From CAKMMH01 sp927798255 (lineage in GTDB: Bacteria > Bdellovibrionota_C > UBA2361 > CAKMMH01): a stretch of DNA of 64,000 nt. Shown here one piece after another: positions 19,126-28,471 of this stretch. Numbering within the stretch: position 1 is the stretch's first letter; each line of letters begins with the position of its first letter. A model generated the notes under the pieces. It was given only the letters and a program-made list of their open reading frames with translations. It searched no databases and was not told the DNA's origin. The DNA is taken from positions 62,001 to 126,000 of the forward strand of contig JAXFOK010000060.1 of assembly GCA_034180415.1 (NCBI GenBank), read 5' to 3'. A program made the position numbers and the translations under genes.

Positions 19126-20082
19126 CTAATAACTTAATATTTTATCTATAGATTCGATGCCGACCCGAGTGTCATTTAAAGATTTACCTTTTACTAAATG
19201 AATGATTACAGGCATATCTTGTTTATGATACGTAAATTCTCTATCTAAAGGTTTAGAAACTCTTTTGTTTTTTTCAATTCCTTGCCATTTTGCAGTCCAT
19301 AGAAACATTATACAATTATTTTTAATACCTCTATTAAGCCATCTTTTTACTTGTTTATATTTTGCTGGTTCATAACCACTAACTTTTCCACCTGTTTGTT
19401 TTAAGAAATCGATATCCTGTCCATCACCATTTAAAATACACCTATTAGGTTTTTTAGGTGAAGAAAAATATGCATGACGCTCATCCCAAACGTTTTCTGG
19501 GGCAACCCAAGTTTCATGCTTAACATTACTTCTTGCTATTGCGTATGGCCAATATCTTTTAATTTGATAATATAAATTATACCAAGCTTGTTTCGGATAA
19601 TTATCTTCAAGTCCTGTAGATAAGATAAAATAGCCTTTCTTTCTATGAGGTCTTACAAGCTTTTTAATTGATCGCACTCTTCTTTTAATTCTACGTTGAA
19701 ACCAATCTGGCATTTCCTTTAAAAGCTTATTATATTGCTTAACATTATAATTTCTTAAAAAATCTTTCTTATCAACATTTCCTGTTCTTCTTCCAGCTTC
19801 ATTTGAAAAGTGTATTTCTGTTATATGACGTTTTTTTTGTTCCTCAACAGTATTATAAAATTTTTCAAGACATGTTTTATTGGTTCCAAAAGTATTATAT
19901 AAAATTGCGATTGCTGGATGCGATACACCTTTTGCCATTTTAATAACTCTATTACAGTCAGCTTCTTCAAAATTATCAGATTGTATAGGAAATGTGCTAA
20001 GACCAATTAAATATTTTGCACTAGCAGTATTACTTACTAGTAACAGTGACATCAATAGAATAATAGAAAATTTTTTTAACAT
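19126..20082 (-). CDS. Secreted protein of unknown function, possibly TIM-barrel-like
   Basis: I place the start at ATG 20082 (MLKKFSIILLMSLLL), which has AAGGAAAA five bases upstream, rather than the ATG 21 bases earlier. A signal peptide ends at NTASA. The mature 295 residues contain AIAILYNTFG, EIHFSNEAGRR, GYFILSTGLEDN, KHETWVAPENVWDERHAYF and ILNGDGQDIDF, and near the end NNCIMFLWTAKWQGIEKN. The alternation of short strands ending in acidic, His or Asn residues suggests a TIM-barrel glycosidase-like fold, but I can name no family. It is very basic in residues 120-160. It stands upstream of no close partner; uppP is 74 bp upstream on the same strand. Confidence 0.65.
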   Translation of the reverse strand: MLKKFSIILLMSLLLVSNTASAKYLIGLSTFPIQSDNFEEADCNRVIKMAKGVSHPAIAILYNTFGTNKTCLEKFYNTVEEQKKRHITEIHFSNEAGRRTGNVDKKDFLRNYNVKQYNKLLKEMPDWFQRRIKRRVRSIKKLVRPHRKKGYFILSTGLEDNYPKQAWYNLYYQIKRYWPYAIARSNVKHETWVAPENVWDERHAYFSSPKKPNRCILNGDGQDIDFLKQTGGKVSGYEPAKYKQVKRWLNRGIKNNCIMFLWTAKWQGIEKNKRVSKPLDREFTYHKQDMPVIIHLVKGKSLNDTRVGIESIDKILSY

Positions 20083-20156
20083 ATTTTTCCTTAAGTTATA
20101 CAAAATAAAAGATATAAAACCCTTACTAGATAAGATGTTAAAAAATATAAAAAGTT

Positions 20157-20957
20157 TTACAAATAATAAACTAGTAATACAATAAAGCCTAGAATGATTC
20201 TATAATAACCAAAAATTGTTAATGAAAATTTCTTTAAAATATTTAAGAAAAATTTTATTGAAAAAATGGCTACAAAAAATGATACTATAAATCCTATTAA
20301 GAAAAACCAGATATCATCTTTAGATAAGTTTGCGAAATTTTTACATATATCATAAATTACAGCAGCAAAAATCACAGGAACTGCCACAAGAAAAGAAAAT
20401 TTAGCAGAAACCTCTCTTTTTACCCCTAAAAACATGCCGCCAATTATTGTACTAGCAGATCTTGAAAAACCTGGCCAAAGAGACAAACACTGAAAGATAC
20501 CAATTAAAAAAGAATCTTTATAAGTTAGCTCATTTAAGCCATGAGTTTTTACTTTAATCTTAATTTTTTCGACTATGATCATCAAAATTCCACCAACTAT
20601 TAAAGCTAAAGCAATTAATGGAATATTAGTTAAAAGAGCTTTTATTGAATGGTAGAACAAAAATCCCATGACAAAAACTGGAACACAAGCAAGAAACATT
20701 TTTAACAGCCCTTGTTTTCCAGCAAATGCATCATCTTTATTTTTAAAATCAAAAAAAAGAATAAATCTTTTAAAATATAAGAAAAGTACGGCTAAGATAG
20801 CACCAAGTTGAATAAAAATTTCAAAAGTATCATGAAGCGAATCATTTAAATTTAGATAATTTCCAAATATGATTAAGTGTCCTGTGCTAGAAACAGGGAT
20901 AAACTCCGTTAATCCTTCAATAATACCAAGTAAAACAACATTAACAATATCATTCAT
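20157..20957 (-). CDS. uppP: Undecaprenyl-diphosphatase
   Basis: A 266-residue polytopic membrane enzyme of the BacA/UppP family that dephosphorylates undecaprenyl diphosphate to recycle the lipid carrier for peptidoglycan and O-antigen. Both active-site regions are present: GIIEGLTEFIPVSSTGHLI near residue 12 and WPGFSRSASTIIGGM near residue 160 (PGxSRSxxT). About eight hydrophobic helices follow the family pattern. Length is typical. The neighbouring secreted-protein gene follows 74 bp downstream. Confidence 0.96.
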   Translation of the reverse strand: MNDIVNVVLLGIIEGLTEFIPVSSTGHLIIFGNYLNLNDSLHDTFEIFIQLGAILAVLFLYFKRFILFFDFKNKDDAFAGKQGLLKMFLACVPVFVMGFLFYHSIKALLTNIPLIALALIVGGILMIIVEKIKIKVKTHGLNELTYKDSFLIGIFQCLSLWPGFSRSASTIIGGMFLGVKREVSAKFSFLVAVPVIFAAVIYDICKNFANLSKDDIWFFLIGFIVSFFVAIFSIKFFLNILKKFSLTIFGYYRIILGFIVLLVYYL

Positions 20958-21055
20958 TTTATAAATAGCCCAAAAGAAAAACTATAAGAACAATAAGCTC
21001 AATTAAGCATTATATCAAATTTTTCCTTTTTGACTATTTAATAAATCTGTTATCT

Positions 21056-21730
21056 TTAAAATTTCTTTGAAGGAAATAATGAAGTAGCTGTTTCATTTAC
21101 ATCTCTAATAGGCACCCTTTCTAAAGTTGTTGTCACGCCACTTCCCGTTCCACCTTTTAACATTTTTTCGATTTCACTTGTCTTTGACATTTCAGCTGTC
21201 GCGGCAGAAAGAACAACTGAAGTTGTAGGATTTATAAGTCTTGCATTTAAATATACTCTTTTTGGAGAAACTGTATAAGTTCCTACCACAATTCCACCTA
21301 AATTTCTTTCTTTTCTTAAATTATTTATATTTCTTGAAAGCGCAAACTCTCCCCCATCATCTGCTAAAAATTGTATTGCTTGGCTATGTCTTAACTCAAC
21401 TACCTCATATCCTCTCATTACAAGTTCACTCATAAGTTGCTCGGCAAGCATTCTACCAAAAGTTGAAGTCATATGTAGATCATCAATATTAACAAAAGAA
21501 GCTATTGCAATAGGCCCTGGATTAATTCCTTTGTAGTAATCATCAATTTTTTCGGCTATATATGTTGTTTTAAATCTACCTACTGATTGCTCGTTATCAA
21601 TAAATGAATATGGCGGCAAATCTGAATACCTTCTACTACAAGATGATAAAAACAGAGCTACCAATATTACTAAAAAGAATTTATAATAAACTCTGTTTGA
21701 AACTGTTTTATTTTTTTGAAATCCGTTCAT
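21056..21730 (-). CDS. FlgO-domain lipoprotein
   Basis: The start chosen is ATG 21730 (MNGFQKNK...), because the lipobox LVALFLSSC then sits about 30 residues in; a longer frame to 21964 would overlap the divergent gene. The mature protein (about 190 residues) shows GPIAIASFVNIDDLHMTSTFGRMLAEQLMSELVMRGYEVVEL and GGIVVGTYTVSPKRVYLNARL in outline, matching the FlgO/TolB-N-like fold. FlgO family proteins are outer-membrane lipoproteins, in some bacteria tied to flagellar assembly; no flagellar genes occur here. The start codon lies 1 bp from that of the divergent lipoprotein gene (21732), so each gene's upstream signals are inside the other's coding sequence. Confidence 0.82.
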   Translation of the reverse strand: MNGFQKNKTVSNRVYYKFFLVILVALFLSSCSRRYSDLPPYSFIDNEQSVGRFKTTYIAEKIDDYYKGINPGPIAIASFVNIDDLHMTSTFGRMLAEQLMSELVMRGYEVVELRHSQAIQFLADDGGEFALSRNINNLRKERNLGGIVVGTYTVSPKRVYLNARLINPTTSVVLSAATAEMSKTSEIEKMLKGGTGSGVTTTLERVPIRDVNETATSLFPSKKF

Positions 21731-21731
21731 T

Positions 21732-22400
21732 ATGAAATACCTAAATAAAAATTTTAATAAAATTTTAAATTTTTGCTTCCTTTTTATTTTTTTAATATCT
21801 TTTGCAGCTTGTGCGTTTATAGATATTACTGATAAAGAAACTTGCAAAAACCATGCTAATATTAATATAAATCTAAAAAAATATATAACTAGCCGATATG
21901 CCAATAAAAATTTAATTAGGCTTGGAATCTTTCCATTTTCTGTACCAGCAAATTTTACCGCCAAGAACTTAGACAGGCTAGATTATGGTACTATATTAGC
22001 GCAAAAATTGCAGCCTACATTGTTAGCTTTAGGGCTATTTTCTACTTCCGAGCTTTTAGAATATTCAGAATGGAGTGGAAAGAAACAAGAATTTTTCTCC
22101 GACAATTTACTAGCTATTGAGATTGGTAAAAACATTGGACTTGATTTTATAGTAGTAGGTTATCTTGCTCCTCAAGATCATATTGAAAAGATGACTCTTT
22201 ATTCTAAAGTTATTGATGTTAACTCAGGCATGACAGTATTTTATGGAGAAACTGTTGCGTATAACAATTACTTAAATGAAAGAAAAAATAAAGCAGACTT
22301 TGGATTAATTGAATACAAGCCTAGCGATTTTAAGCTTGATAAATTCACAGATTCGTTAATGCAATGTCATGGCAATTTTGTAAGAAAAAATTTAAGATAA
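21732..22400 (+). CDS. CsgG/FlgO-like lipoprotein
   Basis: A 222-residue protein with a lipoprotein signal (LFIFLISFAACA). The mature part has IRLGIFPFSVPANFTAKNLD, YGTILAQKLQPTLLALGLF, IGKNIGLDFIVVGYLAP and YSKVIDVNSGMTVFYGETV, a layout like the nucleotide-binding-like periplasmic fold shared by CsgG, FlgT and FlgO (assignment by pattern, moderate). It is divergent from the FlgO lipoprotein, so the two probably serve one envelope process. No strong ribosome-binding site precedes ATG 21732. An alternative is an unassigned lipoprotein with only a similar fold. Confidence 0.7.
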   Translation: MKYLNKNFNKILNFCFLFIFLISFAACAFIDITDKETCKNHANININLKKYITSRYANKNLIRLGIFPFSVPANFTAKNLDRLDYGTILAQKLQPTLLALGLFSTSELLEYSEWSGKKQEFFSDNLLAIEIGKNIGLDFIVVGYLAPQDHIEKMTLYSKVIDVNSGMTVFYGETVAYNNYLNERKNKADFGLIEYKPSDFKLDKFTDSLMQCHGNFVRKNLR

Positions 22401-22534
22401 ATGCCTAAAATATCATTTTTTTGATATAACACCTTTAAAAATCTCAGATTATTTATTTTCCATTGAGGAACCAAATAAGGAAAGCATCATCAAAATAGTA
22501 TAAAGAATCCTTATTATTTAAATGGAGATAAATA

Positions 22535-24244
22535 ATGACTATAAAATTGGATATTATTTCACTAGCTGTTGATGCAGATATGAACCCTGTTGTTAAAGAA
22601 TTTGCAAAAGATAAGATAGTTATAGGTCGAGGTAAGAATGTAGATTTAAACCTAGATGCTGATGACATATCATCAAAGCATGCAATAATTTATGTAAATG
22701 ATGATGGTACATTAGAAATAGAAGATCTTGGTAGCCTTAATGGCACATCAGTAGGCGATAAAAGAATTTCTCCACATGAAAGATTTCAAATTGGTAAAAA
22801 AGATAGAATAATGATCGGTGATTATCTAATAAAAGCAAGCTTCATAAAAGATGAAAAAGAATCCGAAGTTGAAGCTCAAGATGTTAAGGAAAATACCCAA
22901 AAGGTTTCTAAGAAAGATACAAAAACTCAAGCAAAACAAAAAGAAGATATCAAAGAAGAGAGCAAACCTCAAGAAAATGAAGTAAAGCTTCAAGAAGAAG
23001 TAAAAGAAGAAATTAAAGAAGAAGAAACTTCAGATAATACTAATGTTCAAAATGAACAAGAAAAAATCGAAGATTTAGAGAATTCAGACGATGCAGAGAA
23101 AATATCACTTGAAGAAATACTAGAAGATGCCACTGTATTAAATAATGAAGACAAAAATCAAGATGAAATTTTTCCAGAAGAATCTATTATTGATGATGAA
23201 GAAGCTACTTCAATTTCAAATGAAATGATAGAAGATTTAGAAATGGAAAATATTATCGGTAACGAATCGTTATTAGAAGAAAGTCAAGATGAATCATATG
23301 ATAATATTTTTGAATTAGATGAAGATTTATTTGATGAGAAAAATGAAGCATCATCAGATAGTAAAAATATTATTGTAAATGAGGCTAAAGAATCACAAGA
23401 AGAAATAATATTAGAATCTCAAAAGAAATTAATTGAAGAAGATAATAAGGAAATTTCAGAAATATCAAATAATTCTAATAGTGCGATAAATACTTCTAAT
23501 AACACTCAACAAAATAGTGATTCATTTTTAATTATTTCAGGAACCGCTAATGAAAATATTTTTGATATTAACTTAGAAGCAATAAAACTTTTAACATTAG
23601 AAGGACAATGCAAGCGTTTTGGCGTAGCAATACCAGATGTAATAGTTACTTTTAACGAGGAAAAAGCCATCACTGATAATAATGGTAGTTTTAAATTTAC
23701 AGATATTGAAGAAAATACTCCTGTGACATTACATGCTGAGAAAAGCGGTTATGCTTTTGAGCTTAAAAATAGCATAACTTCTTTAACAGATAATACTCAA
23801 GTTATATTTGAAGGTATTAAGACTTGTTACATCTCAGGAAAAATCCTTTACAAAGGTAAAGGACTTGAGGGCGTGCTTATCACAAATAATCTTGGTAAAA
23901 ACGTTTTAACATCACAAGATGGTTCTTTTTGTATTAAAGATATTAAAGAAGGTATGAATTATTTTATCAAGCCTGAAAAAGAAAATTATATTTTTGATAT
24001 TGAACCGGAAGAAAGAACATTAAAAGAAGATGCTACTTTTATTATTAACGCTACTAAACTTATTACTATTAGTGGTTACATTAAGTATAAAGGAGTTCCA
24101 ATTGAAAATGTTATTATTGATGCAGGAGAATTAGGAAAAACCCTTACTGATAAAAATGGATATTATGAATTTAAAAATATCAAAGAAGGTACTCAGTATA
24201 GCATAAAAGCTTATAAAGAAGGATTTAAATTTCAAAAAGCTTAA
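22535..24244 (+). CDS. FHA-domain protein with acidic linker and carboxypeptidase-regulatory-like repeats
   Basis: A 569-residue protein. The FHA domain (about residues 3-105) binds phosphothreonine peptides; Gly31-Arg32, Ser46/Ser47, His49 and Asn69-Gly70 are all present. Residues 110-330 are a Glu/Asp/Lys-rich, probably disordered linker. Residues about 335-569 are three beta-sandwich repeats of the carboxypeptidase-regulatory type (GVAIPDVIVTFNEEKAITDNNGSF, GVLITNNLGKNVLTSQDGSF, VIIDAGELGKTLTDKNGYY in outline), each ending GYxFxx and ISGxI. The frame stops inside the third repeat tail; in the next frame KLKVVKSEEIEFQKTST completes the repeat to a stop at 24288-24290, so a one-base change near 24237 probably shortened it. 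No signal peptide or membrane helix is seen. Confidence 0.85.
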   Translation: MTIKLDIISLAVDADMNPVVKEFAKDKIVIGRGKNVDLNLDADDISSKHAIIYVNDDGTLEIEDLGSLNGTSVGDKRISPHERFQIGKKDRIMIGDYLIKASFIKDEKESEVEAQDVKENTQKVSKKDTKTQAKQKEDIKEESKPQENEVKLQEEVKEEIKEEETSDNTNVQNEQEKIEDLENSDDAEKISLEEILEDATVLNNEDKNQDEIFPEESIIDDEEATSISNEMIEDLEMENIIGNESLLEESQDESYDNIFELDEDLFDEKNEASSDSKNIIVNEAKESQEEIILESQKKLIEEDNKEISEISNNSNSAINTSNNTQQNSDSFLIISGTANENIFDINLEAIKLLTLEGQCKRFGVAIPDVIVTFNEEKAITDNNGSFKFTDIEENTPVTLHAEKSGYAFELKNSITSLTDNTQVIFEGIKTCYISGKILYKGKGLEGVLITNNLGKNVLTSQDGSFCIKDIKEGMNYFIKPEKENYIFDIEPEERTLKEDATFIINATKLITISGYIKYKGVPIENVIIDAGELGKTLTDKNGYYEFKNIKEGTQYSIKAYKEGFKFQKA

Positions 24245-24292
24245 AGTAGTTAAAAGTGAAGAAATAGAGTTTCAAAAAACAAGTACCTAATT

Positions 24293-24924
24293 TCAGATTT
24301 TAAGATTATGATATAAGAAAACTTGGTAACTAAAATTTATTAAGAGTGAAATGTAACATAACTTTTTTAGGTCTAGATCTATACTATTTGCGATATCAAC
24401 TATTTCATTTAATAGATCTTCATCATCTATACTCTCAAGTAAATTATCAGCTTTTATACGAAGATATGGAGAACTTAATTTTACAAGCCCACGTTTATTA
24501 TCATCTGTTGATAATTCTATGACATCAACATATTTTAGGAACATGAATTTTATTAATATTATGGGATAATGTTATCTTCCCTTTAATATTATGCTCCCCC
24601 TTACGTAAATACAAACAAGGCAGATTATTTCTTTTTATAACTTTCACACTTTTTTTATTATTTGTAACATTCTTTAGAAATGATTTTAAATCACCAATTA
24701 ACTCAACATACGAATCTTTTAAAAGAATAAAACTTTACCTACAAATCAATTCATCATTTTTTATTTTTATATTTGAATATACAAGAGCAAAACTGTCGTT
24801 TAAAGATGATTTTGAGTGATACTCATCTTTAATAGTATCCATATTATAATCAGAATAACTTATATTTGTTGTTATGAAAAATAGAGACAAAACCCCCTAT
24901 TGTCATAAATTTTTTCATACCTAT
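24293..24924 (-). pseudogene. Decayed secreted-protein gene
   Basis: Minus-strand frames join into one protein: a signal peptide from ATG 24924 (MKKFMTIGGFVSIF, then FITTNISYSD after a frameshift), YNMDTIKDEYHSKSSLNDSF, IKNDELICR, a stop, SFILLKDSYVELIGDLKSF, NNLPCLYLRKGEHNIKGK, then a TGA and frameshift leading into DVIELSTDDNKRGLVKLSSP. At least two frameshifts and two stops occur. The LPCLYLRKGEHNIKG segment recalls a short motif in large secreted deltaproteobacterial proteins of unknown role (weak recall). The only long intact piece is the 83-codon ORF at 24293-24544. The remnant may also be a truncated front part of a once longer gene. Confidence 0.65.
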
Positions 24925-25081
24925 TTCCCCAACGAGTGGAAATATCGATATGAAAAGAAAAATTCTTTAATTTTGAAAAAATATATAAAAAATCTAATAA
25001 TATAAACATATTACAAAGTTATAAGAAGATACTCAAAAATCACTTTTATTATGTCTTAAACTTTATTATTATATTTAAATT

Positions 25082-25879
25082 ATGAATGGATATAATTTTT
25101 TAATAGATACACATACTCACATAGATGGTAAAGATTTTGATGAAGATAGAGATGATGTTATCAAACGTGCCATAACATCAAATATTAAATATATGATAAA
25201 TGTTGGAGGTACAGATATCTTAGAAGGTTCTAAAAGAGCAGTTAAACTTTCTAAAGAATATGACAATATCTTTGCTACAGCTGGACAACATCCTCAAGAT
25301 GCAGACACTCATTTAGATATTGATACGCTCTATAAGCTTGCAAACGAACCCCGTGTTGTTGCAATTGGAGAAACAGGACTTGACTTTTACAAAGATTGGT
25401 CAGATTTTGATAAGCAAAAAGAACTATTAAAGACGCATATTGAAATTGCAAAAAGTGTTAATAAACCTCTTATAATCCACTCAAGAAACTCAGGAAAAGA
25501 TGCTGTAAAAATATTAAAAGAGTGTGATGCTAGCAAAGTCGGTGGAGTTTTTCATTGTTTTTCAGAATCACTTGAAATTTATAATGAAATTGAAAAATTA
25601 AATTTTATTGTTTCATTTACAGGAGTTATTACATTTAAAAATGCAAATAAAGTAAGAGAAACAGTAAAAAAAATTCCTCTTTCAAATATTATGGTTGAAA
25701 CAGATGCTCCTTATATGACACCAGAACCTTTTAGAGGTACACGTTGCGAACCAGCATATACACTTTATACGGCAAAAATGCTCGCTCAAATTAAAGAATG
25801 TTCTTTAGAAGAAGTTATGAATATAACAACCAGCAATGCAGTAAGATTGTTTAAATTAGAAGATAAGATTAATAAATAA
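25082..25879 (+). CDS. tatD: TatD-family metal-dependent DNase
   Basis: A 265-residue amidohydrolase-fold nuclease. Metal ligands are visible in order: IDTHTHID (His11, His13), GETGLDFY (Glu), IIHSR (His), GVFHCFSES (His) and VETDAPYMTP (Asp). Family members act as 3'-5' DNA exonucleases or deoxyribonucleases in the cytoplasm, some linked to DNA repair or D-aminoacyl-tRNA processing. Length is typical. The gene is single, flanked by the decayed secreted-protein gene and a repeat array. Confidence 0.95.
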   Translation: MNGYNFLIDTHTHIDGKDFDEDRDDVIKRAITSNIKYMINVGGTDILEGSKRAVKLSKEYDNIFATAGQHPQDADTHLDIDTLYKLANEPRVVAIGETGLDFYKDWSDFDKQKELLKTHIEIAKSVNKPLIIHSRNSGKDAVKILKECDASKVGGVFHCFSESLEIYNEIEKLNFIVSFTGVITFKNANKVRETVKKIPLSNIMVETDAPYMTPEPFRGTRCEPAYTLYTAKMLAQIKECSLEEVMNITTSNAVRLFKLEDKINK

Positions 25880-25880
25880 A

Positions 25881-25950
25881 ATCTAGTTTCAGGGAACAGG
25901 TAGTAAGAAACAGGATTCGAGTATCCGAGAAACACTGATTAATGCAAAAT
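25881..25950. repeat. Heptamer-period array 5 joined to half copy of the inverted-repeat element
   Basis: After tatD, AATCTAGTTTCAGG opens an array with a 7-base period (GAACAGG TAGTAAG AAACAGG ATTCGAG TATCCGA). It runs directly into one arm of the dispersed inverted-repeat family at 25928-25950 (AACACTGATTAATGCAAAAT). The opposite arm is missing. Confidence 0.7.
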
Positions 25951-25995
25951 TGTACAGGATACTTGGTCGTTGCTAACTTGCAGAACCACTAATAT

Positions 25996-27048
25996 CTACT
26001 CCCCTATTTCATATTTATTAATTCCATCAAAAAACTTTACCTTCTTTAATCTTTTATTTTCCTTGAGCTTATTTTTGGAAACAGTTACTTCTTTAAAACA
26101 ATCTTTTCCACAAAGGTTTAACACAAGTCCCCTATTTGTTTCCTTTGGAATATTAACGATTCTACAAAAATTATCATTTACATTTTTAAAATTTTCATTC
26201 TTATAAAGAATTATACTTGAATATTTGATTTTATGCTTATTAAATCCTGTAATTTCATCAAATTGCCTTACAAGTTTTGAGTTCAATCCTAAAATTTCAC
26301 CATGACACCAATCATTTTCTGAATTTATCATTTGACATTTATCTAAATGAAAACATGGATATAAAATACTAAATTTATATTTTTCTAATATTTTATCTCT
26401 AAACATCATAAGCCTTCTTGCTAAATCTTTTAACGCGGGCTCAAGAATTATCAAAATGCCATTACTATCTAAAAGAAAATTTATATCCTCAAAAAGCTTA
26501 TTTAACTCTTCATTAGTTAATTCATTAATTGCATTTAGTAAAGTTATAACATCATACTTTTTCTTTCTAACATCATTAATATTACTAGTTATTAACACAT
26601 CATTTTCTGCATACCCTTTAAGTAGCTTTTTTCCTAAATTTAACATAGGTAAAGATTTATCAAATAAAGTAAAACTTAAATTAACATTTAAATTTTTAAA
26701 ATAATCACTTGCAGCAATTGCCCCTGTTGCAGGCCCACAGCCATAATCAAGTAAATTAATATGACTTTTTTCTTTAAATAAATCTTTTGAAATTTTTGAA
26801 AATAAAAAAGAAATTTTATAAAAATTTATTGGTAAATAATAAAGAGCATAAGCATTTACGACATCATTCTCCTGCATTTGAGATATAATTTTATCTTTTT
26901 TATTCTCAACATAATAACTCGATAATTCTTTTATAATTTTTGAATATTTTACAAGGTACTTTTTAGCTATATCACCACTTATAAATTGTTTCTTAGGCTC
27001 ATCTTCCCTAAAGACAGTATTTACAATAACTGATTCTAATTTTTCCAT
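25996..27048 (-). CDS. Rsm22/METTL17-family methyltransferase-like protein
   Basis: A 350-residue protein with a class I SAM-binding fold (LLDYGCGPATGAIAASDYF near residue 100, VITLLNAINELTNEEL near 170) followed by the Rsm22 signature LYPCFHLDKCQMINSENDWC and a later NLCGKDC. These cysteines correspond to the iron-sulfur ligands described in the mitochondrial homolog METTL17. The family associates with the small ribosomal subunit and is needed for its assembly; methyltransferase activity is uncertain. The glycine-rich motif (GCGPATG) is intact here. It lies upstream of nothing co-directional and close; the YggT gene ends 24 bp upstream, so it may be in an operon with yggT. Confidence 0.85.
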   Translation of the reverse strand: MEKLESVIVNTVFREDEPKKQFISGDIAKKYLVKYSKIIKELSSYYVENKKDKIISQMQENDVVNAYALYYLPINFYKISFLFSKISKDLFKEKSHINLLDYGCGPATGAIAASDYFKNLNVNLSFTLFDKSLPMLNLGKKLLKGYAENDVLITSNINDVRKKKYDVITLLNAINELTNEELNKLFEDINFLLDSNGILIILEPALKDLARRLMMFRDKILEKYKFSILYPCFHLDKCQMINSENDWCHGEILGLNSKLVRQFDEITGFNKHKIKYSSIILYKNENFKNVNDNFCRIVNIPKETNRGLVLNLCGKDCFKEVTVSKNKLKENKRLKKVKFFDGINKYEIGE

Positions 27049-27071
27049 ACTCGCAAATAATACACATCACA

Positions 27072-27371
27072 TTAATTTTTTAAATACGCTGCATAATCAA
27101 AAAGAGAAGCGACGACAAAGGCCTGAATAAAAATAATTAAAATAAAAGCAATAACAAAAGCTAAATCAAAACCACTATATTTTGGCATGAATTTTCTAAT
27201 AGGAGCCAAAATCTTATCAACAATTGTATTAACCATTTGGACACCCTGATTATACCTTATTTGTGGAAACCATGAAAAAATTGCAGCCAAAATTAATAGT
27301 ATTTCAAATAAGTTTAAAACTACATTCAAAATCGAAGCTATGGCGTTCATAAAATTTGCTAATAAAATCAT
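27072..27371 (-). CDS. yggT: YggT-family integral membrane protein
   Basis: Starting at ATG 27371 (AAAAGG lies 8 bases upstream; a GTG 9 bases earlier is less likely) gives 99 residues. It has two hydrophobic hairpins with FSWFPQIRYNQGVQMVNTIV and LAPIRKFMPKYSGFDLAFVIAF between and within them, the usual YggT pattern. The family (YlmG in cyanobacteria and chloroplasts) is linked to cell division, nucleoid organisation or osmotic response. It shares a strand with an unknown secreted-protein gene 20 bp upstream and the Rsm22-like gene 24 bp downstream. Confidence 0.9.
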   Translation of the reverse strand: MILLANFMNAIASILNVVLNLFEILLILAAIFSWFPQIRYNQGVQMVNTIVDKILAPIRKFMPKYSGFDLAFVIAFILIIFIQAFVVASLFDYAAYLKN

Positions 27372-27391
27372 AAAAATCACCTTTTAAAAAT

Positions 27392-28444
27392 TTACTCTAA
27401 TCTATTATTAACTTCTTTTGTTTGCGTCATATAAGCATTATTAAAAACTTTTACATTTAAGATAACATTATAACAAGCACCAGGATTAATATTTACAAGA
27501 TATTTTTGATTATTTTTATAAACCATGAAACTAAGTGGTAAATCTACATTATTTTTCTTTATCCAAAAATAATTTGTAAAATCAGAAACTCGTCTCTTTC
27601 CACTTTCATACCTCATATCATATAAAAACTTCAAACCACCAACAATATTTTCATCATCATGAATTTGCGCTATTTTATTATCAGTAGGTACATATTCAAG
27701 GCTAGTCTTTGGATCTTTTCCATCACTCAAATCATAAGGTATCTCAGGTGATGAAACAATATCGGTATTTAATATTTTTAAATCAATGCGTCCTTTATAT
27801 ATAGAACCTGTCGAAAATGTTGCCTCTGTACCTCCTGTAAAATTTACATTAATCTTATCTATTACATATCCGGTATCAACTAAATTTATTTCTTTTGCTA
27901 ATTTCGTTTCTGGATTAGCTCGAGGACAAATCATAAATGTACGTGTATCAAAACGAGTTTCTTGCTGAGGAACAAAAATCACCACATCAGATTTATTATT
28001 TGATTTTAACCAAAATCGATTATTACCTTGAAATGTCAAAACATCTTTATATGAATCATTTCTTGTAACAATATATGTTATGCGATCTTCCTTAAAATGA
28101 AGCTTAAAATCTTCTAAGATAAAATCACCAAATTTTCTAAACTTATTAGGTTTAAAATATAGTGTAAAATCTTGTATTGTTGATTTTAATTTTCTTATAG
28201 GAGAACCTTGCCATACATTTTTAGCACTTAGATCATCTGATTTTATAAATTCCCTTTTTTGATATAAACCATCACTAAATTTATTAACAGAAAATCGTGA
28301 AGATTCATAAATATTTTGTAAAATTTTTGAGTTTATTTCATCTGGCATTGAAATAAACTCTTTAGGTTCATATGCAAAAACATAAGAACAAGTAACAAAT
28401 AAGAAAACTGTAAGAAAAAATAATTTTAATGTAAGATTTTTCAT
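27392..28444 (-). CDS. Secreted protein of unknown function
   Basis: A 350-residue protein with a clear signal peptide (MKNLTLKLFFLTVFLFVTCSYVFA). The mature part is beta-rich: DFTLYFKPNKFRKFGDFILE, DRITYIVTRNDSYKDVLTFQ, YVIDKINVNFTGGTEATFST and LPLSFMVYKNNQKYLVNINP. There are very few Cys. I recognise no family. Position between alr (27 bp upstream) and yggT (20 bp downstream) on the same strand implies a cell-envelope role. Confidence 0.7.
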   Translation of the reverse strand: MKNLTLKLFFLTVFLFVTCSYVFAYEPKEFISMPDEINSKILQNIYESSRFSVNKFSDGLYQKREFIKSDDLSAKNVWQGSPIRKLKSTIQDFTLYFKPNKFRKFGDFILEDFKLHFKEDRITYIVTRNDSYKDVLTFQGNNRFWLKSNNKSDVVIFVPQQETRFDTRTFMICPRANPETKLAKEINLVDTGYVIDKINVNFTGGTEATFSTGSIYKGRIDLKILNTDIVSSPEIPYDLSDGKDPKTSLEYVPTDNKIAQIHDDENIVGGLKFLYDMRYESGKRRVSDFTNYFWIKKNNVDLPLSFMVYKNNQKYLVNINPGACYNVILNVKVFNNAYMTQTKEVNNRLE

Positions 28445-28471
28445 TATTATCCTCTTCTTATATTCTTATAT

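Noticed and set aside
21731..21964. Longer N-terminus for the FlgO-like lipoprotein (start 21964)
   Set aside because: It would overlap the divergent lipoprotein gene by 233 bp and place the lipobox in the middle of the protein.
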